A program made the position numbers and the translations under genes. The notes under the pieces are model-generated. The model did not search any database and had not been told where the DNA came from. It worked only from the letters and a program-made list of their open reading frames with translations. This document shows positions 8,536-15,817 of a stretch of 64,000 bases of DNA, in pieces. Position 1 is the stretch's first letter. Each line of letters begins with the position of its first letter. Source of the stretch: Aquabacter spiritensis (GTDB lineage: Bacteria; Pseudomonadota; Alphaproteobacteria; Rhizobiales; Xanthobacteraceae); NCBI RefSeq assembly GCF_004346185.1, contig NZ_SMAI01000011.1, forward strand, positions 124,001-188,000. The letters run 5' to 3'.

Positions 8536-9549
8536 TCAGTCGGCCGAGATGCCGCTGGTCTTGATGATCTCGCGCCACATCGGCACTTCCTTCTGGACCA
8601 GCGCCGCCAGTTCGGCGGGACCCTGGGCCAGGACGCCGAAGCCGGCCTTGTTCAGCCGCTCCTTGACGTCGGCGCGGTTCAGCACCTCGATCACCGACTT
8701 CGACATTTTGTCGATCACCGCCTGGGGCGTTCCGGTGGGGGTGAACAGAGCCTGGAAGGTTTCCGATTCGAAGTCCGGATAGCCGGATTCCATCACGGTC
8801 GGCAGGTCCGGCAGATCGTACCAGCGCTTCGCGCCGGTCTCGGCGAGGCCGATCACCTTGCCGGCCTTGATCTGCGGATGGGCCGGCGGCAGCGCGGTCG
8901 AGGCGAGCGGGACCTGATTGCCCAGCACCGCCTGCATGGCCGGGCCGGCGCCCGAGAACGGCACGTGCAGGATGTCGATGCCGGCGCGGACCTTCAGCAG
9001 TTCCATGGCGAGATGCGGCGTCGTGCCGGCGCCGGGGCTGGCATAAGACAGCTTGCCCGGCTCCGCCTTGGCCTTCTTGACCAAATCAGCCAAGGTCTTG
9101 ATGCCGGCCTGCGGATTGGCGACGAACACGTTCGGCGAGGAGCCGAGATTCGAGACCGGCAGGAAATCCTTGAACGGATCGTAGGGCACGGTCTTGTAGA
9201 GGCTCGGATTGACCACATAAGCGCTGGAGGTCAGCAGCATCGTGTAGCCGTCCGGCGTCGCGCGCCCGACCGCGCCGATGCCGATATTGCCGCCCGCGCC
9301 GCCGCGATTCTCGATCACCACGGTCTGGCCGAGCAGTTCGCCGAGCGGACCCGCCACCACGCGCGCCATGGCGTCGGTCGGGCCGCCCGGGGCGAACGGC
9401 ACGATGAAGGTCACGAAGCGCTCGGGATATCCCGCCGCATGAGCGGAGCGGATCAGCGCAGGGGTCGCGAGCGCGCCCGCGGCGAGGGCGAGAACCGTGC
9501 GGCGCGAAACCGATCCGGTCGCAGTCTTTCGGGTGTCGTCTGTCGGCAT
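8536..9549 (-). CDS. Bug-family tripartite tricarboxylate transporter substrate-binding protein (copy 3)
   Basis: Periplasmic Bug/TctC binding protein of 337 residues with a twin-arginine signal (SVSRRTVLALAAGALATPAL, cleavage after AHA). It shares long identical stretches with the copy at 1983-2990 (VPFAPGGPTDAMARVVAG, TVVIENRGGAGGNIG, HVPFSGAGPAMQAVLGNQ), so the two are recent duplicates flanking the island. It is 166 bp downstream of the cyclase gene and 101 bp upstream of Bug copy 2. The duplicated protein probably binds a compound handled by the neighbouring enzymes. Confidence 0.9.
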   Translation of the reverse strand: MPTDDTRKTATGSVSRRTVLALAAGALATPALIRSAHAAGYPERFVTFIVPFAPGGPTDAMARVVAGPLGELLGQTVVIENRGGAGGNIGIGAVGRATPDGYTMLLTSSAYVVNPSLYKTVPYDPFKDFLPVSNLGSSPNVFVANPQAGIKTLADLVKKAKAEPGKLSYASPGAGTTPHLAMELLKVRAGIDILHVPFSGAGPAMQAVLGNQVPLASTALPPAHPQIKAGKVIGLAETGAKRWYDLPDLPTVMESGYPDFESETFQALFTPTGTPQAVIDKMSKSVIEVLNRADVKERLNKAGFGVLAQGPAELAALVQKEVPMWREIIKTSGISAD

Positions 9550-9715
9550 TTCTTCCCATCCTCTGGTTGTCGTCGGGCCGTTGGGTCGGCACCGGGGCGT
9601 CTCCCCGGCAGCCGATCGCGGGCCTGACTTGGGCTGGACGCGGACCCGAAGATCCGCGCCGGCCCTGGAGATTAACGTCACCGGCCCGCCCCGGCCATCC
9701 GGGGCGGCGCGGCGA

Positions 9716-10690
9716 TCAGCGGATCGCCATCGGATTGACCGGGCCGCCCACCGCGCCGGTGATCGGCAAGGTCGGCGCCACGAACATGAAGTCGTAGGTC
9801 TTGTCGGCGGCGCAGGCGGCAGCGAGTTCGTCCAGGAAGAAGATCTCGCCCATGGTCAGGCCCATGATCGGAATGCAGATCCAGTGCCAGGGCTGGTTGG
9901 CGTCGCTGTCGTTCGGGCGGACCTCAACGCCCCAGGTGTCGGTGGCGACCGCGGCGACCTGCTTCTCGTGCAGCCAATAGAGCGTTTCGAACGCGAGACC
10001 CGGCGCGTCGCCGCCGGGATAGCCGTCCCAATGGCCGAGCTTGTGCTGCTTGCCCATCTGGCCGGTGCGCACCAGGAGGAAGTCGCCGCGCCCGACGGTC
10101 ACGTTCTGCGAGGCGCAGGCGGCGTCGAGGATCTCGTTGGTGATGGCGAAGCCGTCCTCGAGGCACTCGACGCCCATGTGCCGGGCGATGTCGAGCAGCA
10201 CGCCGCGGCCGACCATGCGGTCGCGGACATGCTCGATGCCCGCCTTGGCCGCGCCGAACGAGGAGACCTCGCGGCAATCATAGCCGTTCCACATATAATC
10301 TTTGTAGAAGATGTGGCCGAGCCCGTCCCAATGGGTCGCCGCCTGGAGCGGCAGAAGCACCAGATCGTCGGCCGAGCGGATGCCGCGCTTGTCCAGGATG
10401 CCGGAATAAGCGTCGGTGCCCGACCGCAGCATGGTGTGGACCGGATTGAAGCGGCCGACCGGCGGGAACTTGGTCTTGCCGCCCTGCGGGCCCTTATTGT
10501 CGAAATCGATCGCGAGCGAGAACACCTTGCCGGTGCGCACCAGGCTGGCGGCGCGGACGACATCCTCCGGAGACACGTAGTTCAGCGTGCCGATATGGTC
10601 TTCCGGCCCCCATTTGCCCCAGTTCTTCAGCTCTTCGGCGGCTTCCTCGATGAGCTTCATCGTGATGGGGGTAGACACAGTCTTGGTCAT
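9716..10690 (-). CDS. Cyclase-family protein (kynurenine-formamidase-like metal hydrolase)
   Basis: 324-residue member of the cyclase family (COG1878), a metal-dependent hydrolase group that includes kynurenine formamidase and isatin hydrolase. The metal-binding motif HxDxxxH is present as THWDGLGH, with FPPVGRF and the later GDFLLVRTGQ segment typical of the long subfamily. It lies 65 bp downstream of the TetR gene and upstream of the Bug genes. Hydrolysis of an amide, lactam or lactone in the pathway of this island is plausible, but the substrate is not visible. Confidence 0.88.
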   Translation of the reverse strand: MTKTVSTPITMKLIEEAAEELKNWGKWGPEDHIGTLNYVSPEDVVRAASLVRTGKVFSLAIDFDNKGPQGGKTKFPPVGRFNPVHTMLRSGTDAYSGILDKRGIRSADDLVLLPLQAATHWDGLGHIFYKDYMWNGYDCREVSSFGAAKAGIEHVRDRMVGRGVLLDIARHMGVECLEDGFAITNEILDAACASQNVTVGRGDFLLVRTGQMGKQHKLGHWDGYPGGDAPGLAFETLYWLHEKQVAAVATDTWGVEVRPNDSDANQPWHWICIPIMGLTMGEIFFLDELAAACAADKTYDFMFVAPTLPITGAVGGPVNPMAIR

Positions 10691-10755
10691 GCTCGAGCGG
10701 TCCTCAATTGAACGCGGTGGTTTCTGGGGATTGAACGGGCCGGAGCCGCCGGCGC

Positions 10756-11487
10756 CTAAGGCGCCGCGCCGGATCCGACAATGCTCGGGGCGCGAAAACC
10801 CGCCGCGAGAAACGGAATGAGATGGTCGAGCGCAGCCCGGCCGTCCGCGGGATCGCAGGCGTTTCCGGTCAAGCTCTGAATCCGCCCGCTATCGGCCATG
10901 GTGTAGACCATGGTTCCGAGCAGGAAATGGAAGCGCCACGCGAATTCGCCGCGCGGCAAATCCGGCAAGGCGGCCTGCATCGCCGCCATGAAGGCCTTGC
11001 TGCTCTCGTCGAACGCCTTGCTCAGAATGCGCCGCGACACCTTTTCGGATTCGGAGCCGAGCCGGGCGCGCAGGCGGGCGAAGGCCGGCCCGCCGAAGCG
11101 CGGCTCGAGGCCGAGCGTCAGCGCCGGATGGAGGAAGGCGAAGAGCAATTGCTCCAGGAGCGGCGGACGCCCCGGCGCCTCCGCGCATTCGGCCAGCCTG
11201 CGCATGCGCTCGTCGGCGATGGGCTTGGCGCGGGCCTCGAAAATCGCTTCGAGCAGGCCCTCCTTGGAGCCGAAATGATAATGCAGCGAGGCGAGGTTGA
11301 CCTGGGCGGCGGCGGTGATGCCGCGCACGCTGACGGCGGCCAGCCCCTCGTCGGCGAACAGGCGCTCCGCCACCACGAGCATGCGTTCGCGCGGCGTCAG
11401 GCCGGCGAGCACCGCCCGTATATCGGCGAAGCGGTCCTCCTGCTCCTGCGCTCCCGCTTCCACGAGGCGCGGCGGTTCCGTTGACAT
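10756..11487 (-). CDS. TetR-family transcriptional regulator (copy 2)
   Basis: 243-residue TetR repressor. The helix-turn-helix reads VSVRGITAAAQVNLASLHYHFGSKEGLL (given in parts: VRGITAAAQVN and LHYHFGSKEGLL). The C-terminal domain is paralogous to the TetR at 5152 (RFHFLLGTMVYTMADSGRIQ, LIPFLAAGFRAP). It is the first gene of the minus-strand series TetR-cyclase-Bug-Bug-FAD oxidoreductase and is divergent from the BKACE-SDR pair; symmetric repeats at 11537-11565 lie in between and are the likely operator. Confidence 0.92.
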   Translation of the reverse strand: MSTEPPRLVEAGAQEQEDRFADIRAVLAGLTPRERMLVVAERLFADEGLAAVSVRGITAAAQVNLASLHYHFGSKEGLLEAIFEARAKPIADERMRRLAECAEAPGRPPLLEQLLFAFLHPALTLGLEPRFGGPAFARLRARLGSESEKVSRRILSKAFDESSKAFMAAMQAALPDLPRGEFAWRFHFLLGTMVYTMADSGRIQSLTGNACDPADGRAALDHLIPFLAAGFRAPSIVGSGAAP

Positions 11488-11536
11488 TCCGGCGCTGCTC
11501 CCTCAAGGCGAACCAAATCGGGGCCTTGACGTATTC

Positions 11537-11565
11537 AAACGTATGTTTACCGTAAACAGTCGTTT
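11537..11565. promoter_or_regulatory. Symmetric repeat cluster, probable TetR operator
   Basis: The divergent promoter region holds AAACGTATGTTT and AAACAGTCGTTT spaced 17 bp apart, and the joint between them is a 13-bp palindrome GTTTACCGTAAAC (11545-11557). The sites lie between the TetR start (11487) and the BKACE start (11621). Binding by the adjacent TetR is inferred; two dimers could bind side by side. Confidence 0.6.
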
Positions 11566-11620
11566 ATATATGTCAAGCTTCCGTGGTCCTACGGTAGCAG
11601 CTCAGCAGGAGACGCTGAAA

Positions 11621-12493
11621 GTGGGTAAGACGATCCTCACCGTCGCGGTGACAGGAAACCAGACGACTTTGGCCCAGCATCCCGGCCTGCCCTGCACGCC
11701 GAAGCAGATCGCCGACGCCGCCATCGATTCGTGCAAGGCCGGTGCGGCCGTCGCGCATATCCATGTGCGGCACGACGACGGTCGGCCGAGCATGGATTTG
11801 GCGCACTACCGCGAGGTGGTGGACCGGATCCGCGATTCCGGCTGCGGCATGGTCATCAACCTGACCACCGGCCCGGGCCAGCGCTTCGTTCCCGGCCTCG
11901 AAGACCCGAAGGTCTATGCGCCCGGGACCACGCTGATGGCGCCGGAGAAGCGCGTCGAGCACGTCCTCGCGATCAAGCCGGAAATCTGCACCCTCGACCT
12001 CAACACGATGTGGTCGGGCGACAGCGTGGTGATCAATTCCCCGCGCAACGTCACCATCATGGCGAACGCCATGAAGGAAGCCGGGTCCAAGCCGGAACTC
12101 GAAGTGTTCGATTCGGGCGACATCCAGCTCGCCAAGGTGCTGATCGAGCAGGGCGTGCTCGAGGAGCCGCCGCTGTTCCAGATCGTCACCGGCATCCGCT
12201 ACGGCTTCCCGGGCACCGTCGAGACCGTGGTTTACGCCAAGTCGCTGCTGCCGAAGAACGCCCATTGGGCGGCGTTCGGCATCGGCCGCATGATGTTCCC
12301 GATGGTCGCCGCCGCCTACACGCTGGGCGCTCATGTGCGCTGCGGCTTCGAGGACGGCGTGCAGATCCGCCGCGGCCAGCTCGCCAAGGACAATGCCGAG
12401 CAGGTCACCAAGGCGGCCCGCATCATCGACGATCTCGGCGGCGAGCTTGCGACGCCGGACGAGGCGCGGGCCATTCTCGGCCTCAAGTCGTGA
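11621..12493 (+). CDS. Beta-keto acid cleavage enzyme (BKACE, DUF849 family)
   Basis: 290-residue TIM-barrel enzyme of the BKACE family, in which a zinc-dependent enzyme condenses a beta-keto acid with acetyl-CoA and splits it into acetoacetate and a new acyl-CoA. The zinc motif HxH is seen in AHIHVRHDDGRPSMD, followed by NLTTGPG and CTLDLNTMW. I start at GTG 11621, after AGGAGA; an ATG at 11570 is also in frame but lies next to the operator. The SDR gene overlaps its stop by 4 bases (GTGA), so they are co-translated. The true keto-acid substrate varies in the family and is unknown here. Confidence 0.9.
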   Translation: MGKTILTVAVTGNQTTLAQHPGLPCTPKQIADAAIDSCKAGAAVAHIHVRHDDGRPSMDLAHYREVVDRIRDSGCGMVINLTTGPGQRFVPGLEDPKVYAPGTTLMAPEKRVEHVLAIKPEICTLDLNTMWSGDSVVINSPRNVTIMANAMKEAGSKPELEVFDSGDIQLAKVLIEQGVLEEPPLFQIVTGIRYGFPGTVETVVYAKSLLPKNAHWAAFGIGRMMFPMVAAAYTLGAHVRCGFEDGVQIRRGQLAKDNAEQVTKAARIIDDLGGELATPDEARAILGLKS

Positions 12494-13242
12494 CCCCTCC
12501 CGCCCCTCTCGCCGGCCGGATCGCTTTGGTGGTGGGCGGATCGGGCGGGATCGGCTCCGCCACCGCCGAGCGCCTCGCCGCGCTCGGCGCCAGCGTCACC
12601 GTCACCTACCGCGCCCGCGCGGCGGAGGCGGAGGCGCTGGTGGCGCGGCTGCCCGGCAGCGGCCATGCCGCCGAACAGGCCAGCGTCGAGGACAGCGCCT
12701 CGCTGGTGCGCCTCGCCGAGACGCTGCGCGCGCGGCACGGCAAGCTGGACATCCTGGTCAATGCCGCCGGCTTCACCAAGCCGATCAAGCATGCCGATCT
12801 CGATGCCCTCGACGACGATCTGATCGACCGCATGTTCGCGGTCAATTGGCGCGGCAGCTTCGCCGCGGTGCGGGCCACCGCCGTGCTCCTGAAAGAGAGC
12901 GGCGACGGCCTGATCGTCAACGTCTCCTCGATCGCCGGCACCAACGGCGTCGGCAGCAACATCGCCTATTGCGCGGTGAAGGCCGGCATCGACGTGATGA
13001 CCAAGTCGCTCGCCCGTGCGCTCGCGCCCGCGGTGCGGGTGATGGCGGTCTCGCCGGGCGTGGTGGACACCGATTTCGTGCCGGGCCGCGACGCGTCCTT
13101 CAACGAAAAGGTGGCGGCCACCATCCCGCTGAAGCGCATCGCCGGCGCGGGCGACGTCGCCGACGCCATCGTCGCCTGCGCGACCACGCTGAAATACTCC
13201 ACCGGCTCGGTCATCCTGGTGGATGGCGGGCGGGCGCTGTAA
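12490..13242 (+). CDS. Short-chain dehydrogenase/reductase (SDR)
   Basis: 250-residue classical SDR, NAD(P)(H)-dependent. The cofactor motif is GGSGGIGSA (TGxxxGxG variant with VGGSGGIG), the NAAG motif is NAAGF, the catalytic Ser is in NVSSIAG and the YxxxK pair is in YCAVKAG. The GTG start overlaps the BKACE stop codon, so translation is coupled. It probably makes or consumes the beta-keto acid that the BKACE cleaves by interconverting the matching beta-hydroxy acid; that link is inference from the operon. Confidence 0.9.
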   Translation: MTPPAPLAGRIALVVGGSGGIGSATAERLAALGASVTVTYRARAAEAEALVARLPGSGHAAEQASVEDSASLVRLAETLRARHGKLDILVNAAGFTKPIKHADLDALDDDLIDRMFAVNWRGSFAAVRATAVLLKESGDGLIVNVSSIAGTNGVGSNIAYCAVKAGIDVMTKSLARALAPAVRVMAVSPGVVDTDFVPGRDASFNEKVAATIPLKRIAGAGDVADAIVACATTLKYSTGSVILVDGGRAL

Positions 13243-13250
13243 CGCCGTCC

Positions 13251-13275
13251 CGGCCGGGCCTGTCCAGCCCGGCCG
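13251..13275. terminator. Stem-loop between convergent genes
   Basis: CGGCCGGGC and GCCCGGCCG form a perfect 9-bp stem with a 7-base loop in the 44-bp gap between the convergent SDR and ABC permease genes. It lacks a T tract on either strand, so it may act as a bidirectional mRNA 3' end rather than a canonical intrinsic terminator. Confidence 0.55.
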
Positions 13276-13286
13276 GAGACGGTCCG

Positions 13287-13967
13287 TTACCGCCAGGATC
13301 GGCGCTTGAGCATGGTGACAATCTGCGAGGCCAGGGTCGAAATGACGAGATAGATCAAGGCCGCGGCCAGATACATTTCGACCAGGCGGCCATTGATCTG
13401 CGCCATTTTCGCCGCCGCCCCCAAAAGGTCCGTCAGCGACAGGACATAGACCAGCGACGTATCCTGAAACAGGACGATGGTCTGGTTCAGCACGATCGGC
13501 CCCACCGCGCGCAGCACCTGCGGCAGGATGACGAGCCGGTATGTCAGGAAGGGGCTCATCGACATCGCGCGGCAGGCTTCGTACTGGCCGCGCGGCACCG
13601 CGCGCAGGCCGGCGCGGATGATCTCGCAATAATAGGCCGCCTCGAACAGGCCGAACGTGATGTAGGCGGTGGCGTGCGCGCCGACCGGCACCGGCCGGGG
13701 GCTGCCGGTGACATAGCCGACCACCACCGGCATCAGGAAAAAGAACCAGAACAGCACCATGATCAGCGGGATCGAGCGCATCACCGCGACATAGATCCGC
13801 GCCAGGGGGGCGAGCACCGGCACCTGGAGGTGCTGGGCGATCGCCAGCAGCGTGCCCACCGAAATACCGATCAGAAAGGCCGCGACGGTCAGGCTCAGCG
13901 TGAAGGTCAGGCCGGCCCAGAGATAGGGCGCGGCCTGCCAGACCACGGAAAAATCGATCCCGCTCAC
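13287..13967 (-). CDS. Polar amino acid ABC transporter permease (GltK/HisM type)
   Basis: 226-residue inner-membrane permease of the His/Glu/Gln/Arg/opine family with about five transmembrane segments. The EAA loop that contacts the ATPase is seen as EAAYYCEIIRAGLRAVPRGQ and YEACRAMSMSPFLTYRLVILPQ. The start is a GTG that overlaps the stop of the upstream permease gene by 4 bases. The ATPase gene is not in this cluster. Confidence 0.88.
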   Translation of the reverse strand: MSGIDFSVVWQAAPYLWAGLTFTLSLTVAAFLIGISVGTLLAIAQHLQVPVLAPLARIYVAVMRSIPLIMVLFWFFFLMPVVVGYVTGSPRPVPVGAHATAYITFGLFEAAYYCEIIRAGLRAVPRGQYEACRAMSMSPFLTYRLVILPQVLRAVGPIVLNQTIVLFQDTSLVYVLSLTDLLGAAAKMAQINGRLVEMYLAAALIYLVISTLASQIVTMLKRRSWR

Positions 13968-14770
13968 GATCTCTCCCCCGCTCCGACGAAGCGCGCCCGT
14001 GCGAACCAGGACCGCGCCCGTGCGAACAAAGACCGCGCCCGCAGCTTTGCGGGGCGGGCCGGCTGGAGGCCGGGGATCTGCAGCCGGCGGTCGACCAGCT
14101 CCATGGCCTGATAGGCGACCAGAGCGAGCGCGAGATAAATCACGGTCGCCCAGCCGAAGGCCGCGAAGGTCTGGAATGTGGTCTCGCTGATCTGCCGGGC
14201 CTGCGCGGTCAGCTCGATCACTCCGATGGTCAGCGCCACCGAGGTGTTCTTGTAGATGTTCATCACCTCGCTGGTCAGGGTCGGGACGATCATCCGCAGC
14301 GCCTGGGGCAGGAGGATGCGGCGGAAAACGGTGGCGCGGGAGAGGCCGAGGGCGGCCGCGGCCTCGCCTTGGCCGCGCGGCAGCGCCTCGATGCCCGCCC
14401 GTACCTGCTCGGCGACCCGGGCGGCGGTATAGAAGCCGAGGCACAGGAGCGCCGGCAGGAAGGCGCCCCAGGGCGGCGGCATCTGCTTCAGCCAGGTGCC
14501 CGCGGCGGCCGGCAGGAGTTCCGGCAGCACGAAATACCAGAGGAAGAGCTGCACCAGCAGCGGGATGTTGCGGAACAGCTCGACATAGAGCCGCGCCGCC
14601 ACCGCGGCCGCACCGCCCGCCCGGGTGCGGGCCACGCCCACTGCGACGCCGACGACGAAGGCGATCGCCCAGCCGAGACCGGCGAGGGCCAGCGTCCAGA
14701 ACAGCCCAGACAGGAGCCATTCGCCATAGAGCCGCCCGTCCGGCGCCCGCTCGAACAGCAGATCGAACAT
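13964..14770 (-). CDS. Polar amino acid ABC transporter permease (GltJ/HisQ type)
   Basis: 268-residue inner-membrane permease partner of the gene at 13287. The EAA loop reads ARVAEQVRAGIEALPRGQGE then AAAALGLSRATVFRRILLPQ. The C-terminus after about residue 240 is unusual: it repeats the motif RARSxFARAR, because the DNA there carries a 21-bp tandem repeat (13993-14041). The gene is 34 bp downstream of the binding-protein gene, in one operon with the aminotransferase. Confidence 0.88.
   Translation of the reverse strand: MFDLLFERAPDGRLYGEWLLSGLFWTLALAGLGWAIAFVVGVAVGVARTRAGGAAAVAARLYVELFRNIPLLVQLFLWYFVLPELLPAAAGTWLKQMPPPWGAFLPALLCLGFYTAARVAEQVRAGIEALPRGQGEAAAALGLSRATVFRRILLPQALRMIVPTLTSEVMNIYKNTSVALTIGVIELTAQARQISETTFQTFAAFGWATVIYLALALVAYQAMELVDRRLQIPGLQPARPAKLRARSLFARARSWFARARFVGAGERS
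13993..14041. repeat. 21-bp tandem repeat inside a permease gene
   Basis: About 2.3 copies of a 21-bp unit beginning GCGCCCGTGCGAAC (13993-14013, 14014-14034, then a partial unit). The first two units differ at two positions. In frame with the permease, it adds seven-residue repeats rich in Arg and Ala to the C-terminus. Confidence 0.85.
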
Positions 14771-14804
14771 GCCGCCTCCTGTCGGACCGGTCTTTGGCCC
14801 CAGA

Positions 14805-15698
14805 TCAGGGCGTCAAGGCGTCGCTCGGCGCCGCGACGCGGGCACGCAGGGCCTCGCCCATCGGCAACGAAAGATTCTGACCGTTGGGCGGGATCGGCTG
14901 CGTGAACCATTTCTCGTAGAGCTTGGCGAACGCTCCCGATGCCATCTGCGCGCGGATCGCGCCGTCGACCACCGCCTTGAAGTCCGGGTCGTCCTTGGCG
15001 AACATCAGACCGTAATAGTCGAACCCGCCGAACTGGCCCGGCAGGAATTTGAACGCCTTCGGATCGGGGGCGGAGGCGGCGAGGCCGGCCTGGAGGATGC
15101 GGTCCTCAAACCAGCCCGCCGCGCGCCCGGTGCGCAGCATCAGCAGCGATTCCGCCTGGTCCTTGGCCTGGACGAAGACCAGATCGAGGTTGTTTTCCTT
15201 GGTGATCTTCTGCGCCAGGGCATAGTTCAGCGAGCCCTGGGTGACGACCACCGTCTTGCCCTTCAGGCCGGCCAGATCCGAAATGCCGGACGCCGCCATG
15301 GTGAGCCAGCTCGGCTGGCTGACGAAAGTCGCGACCGAGAAGGCGACCTGCTTCTGGCGGTCGGCGGTGTTGGTCGTGCTGCCGCATTCGAGGTCGACCG
15401 TCCCGTTCTGGATCAGCGGGATGCGGTTCGAGGCGTTGACCGGCGTCATCGCGACCTTCAGGCCGGGCATGGCGAGCTTCGCCTTCACCGCCTCCGCCAC
15501 CGCCGCGCACAGGTCGATGGAGAGGCCGACCGGCTTCTGGTCGGCGCCGAGATAGGAGAAGGGGACCGAGGATTCCCGGTAGCCCAGCGTCAAGGTGCCG
15601 GTCGACTTGATCTTGTCGAGGGTCGCGGCCGCGGCGGCGGAGGACAGGCCGATCGCGGCCAGCACGGCGACGGGAAGGAAGGTCTGCCGAAACATCAT
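14805..15698 (-). CDS. Amino acid ABC transporter substrate-binding protein (SBP family 3)
   Basis: 297-residue periplasmic binding protein with a Sec signal peptide (MMFRQTFLPVAVLAAIGL followed by SSAAAAA). Family-3 features are TLTLGYRESSVPFSY, GLSIDLCAAVAE and VDLECGSTTNTADR. Start at ATG 15698, with a purine-rich GAGGGG upstream. It sits between the aminotransferase and the two permease genes, so it most likely delivers the amino acid used by that enzyme. The exact ligand is unknown. Confidence 0.9.
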   Translation of the reverse strand: MMFRQTFLPVAVLAAIGLSSAAAAATLDKIKSTGTLTLGYRESSVPFSYLGADQKPVGLSIDLCAAVAEAVKAKLAMPGLKVAMTPVNASNRIPLIQNGTVDLECGSTTNTADRQKQVAFSVATFVSQPSWLTMAASGISDLAGLKGKTVVVTQGSLNYALAQKITKENNLDLVFVQAKDQAESLLMLRTGRAAGWFEDRILQAGLAASAPDPKAFKFLPGQFGGFDYYGLMFAKDDPDFKAVVDGAIRAQMASGAFAKLYEKWFTQPIPPNGQNLSLPMGEALRARVAAPSDALTP

Positions 15699-15817
15699 GG
15701 TCTTTACCCCTCTGAATGGAACCGGCCGGTTCGGCCGCGCCGGGCCCGCGGGCATTCGCCTCTGTCGGGTGCGGCGGATGGTGGACCGTCCCGGACCAGC
15801 CGGGGCGGCCGGACGCG

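Noticed and set aside
11731-13242. Possible fusion protein BKACE region plus SDR
   Set aside because: Only the SDR part is in the real frame; the upstream part is an off-frame reading of the BKACE gene. The real SDR starts at GTG 12490.
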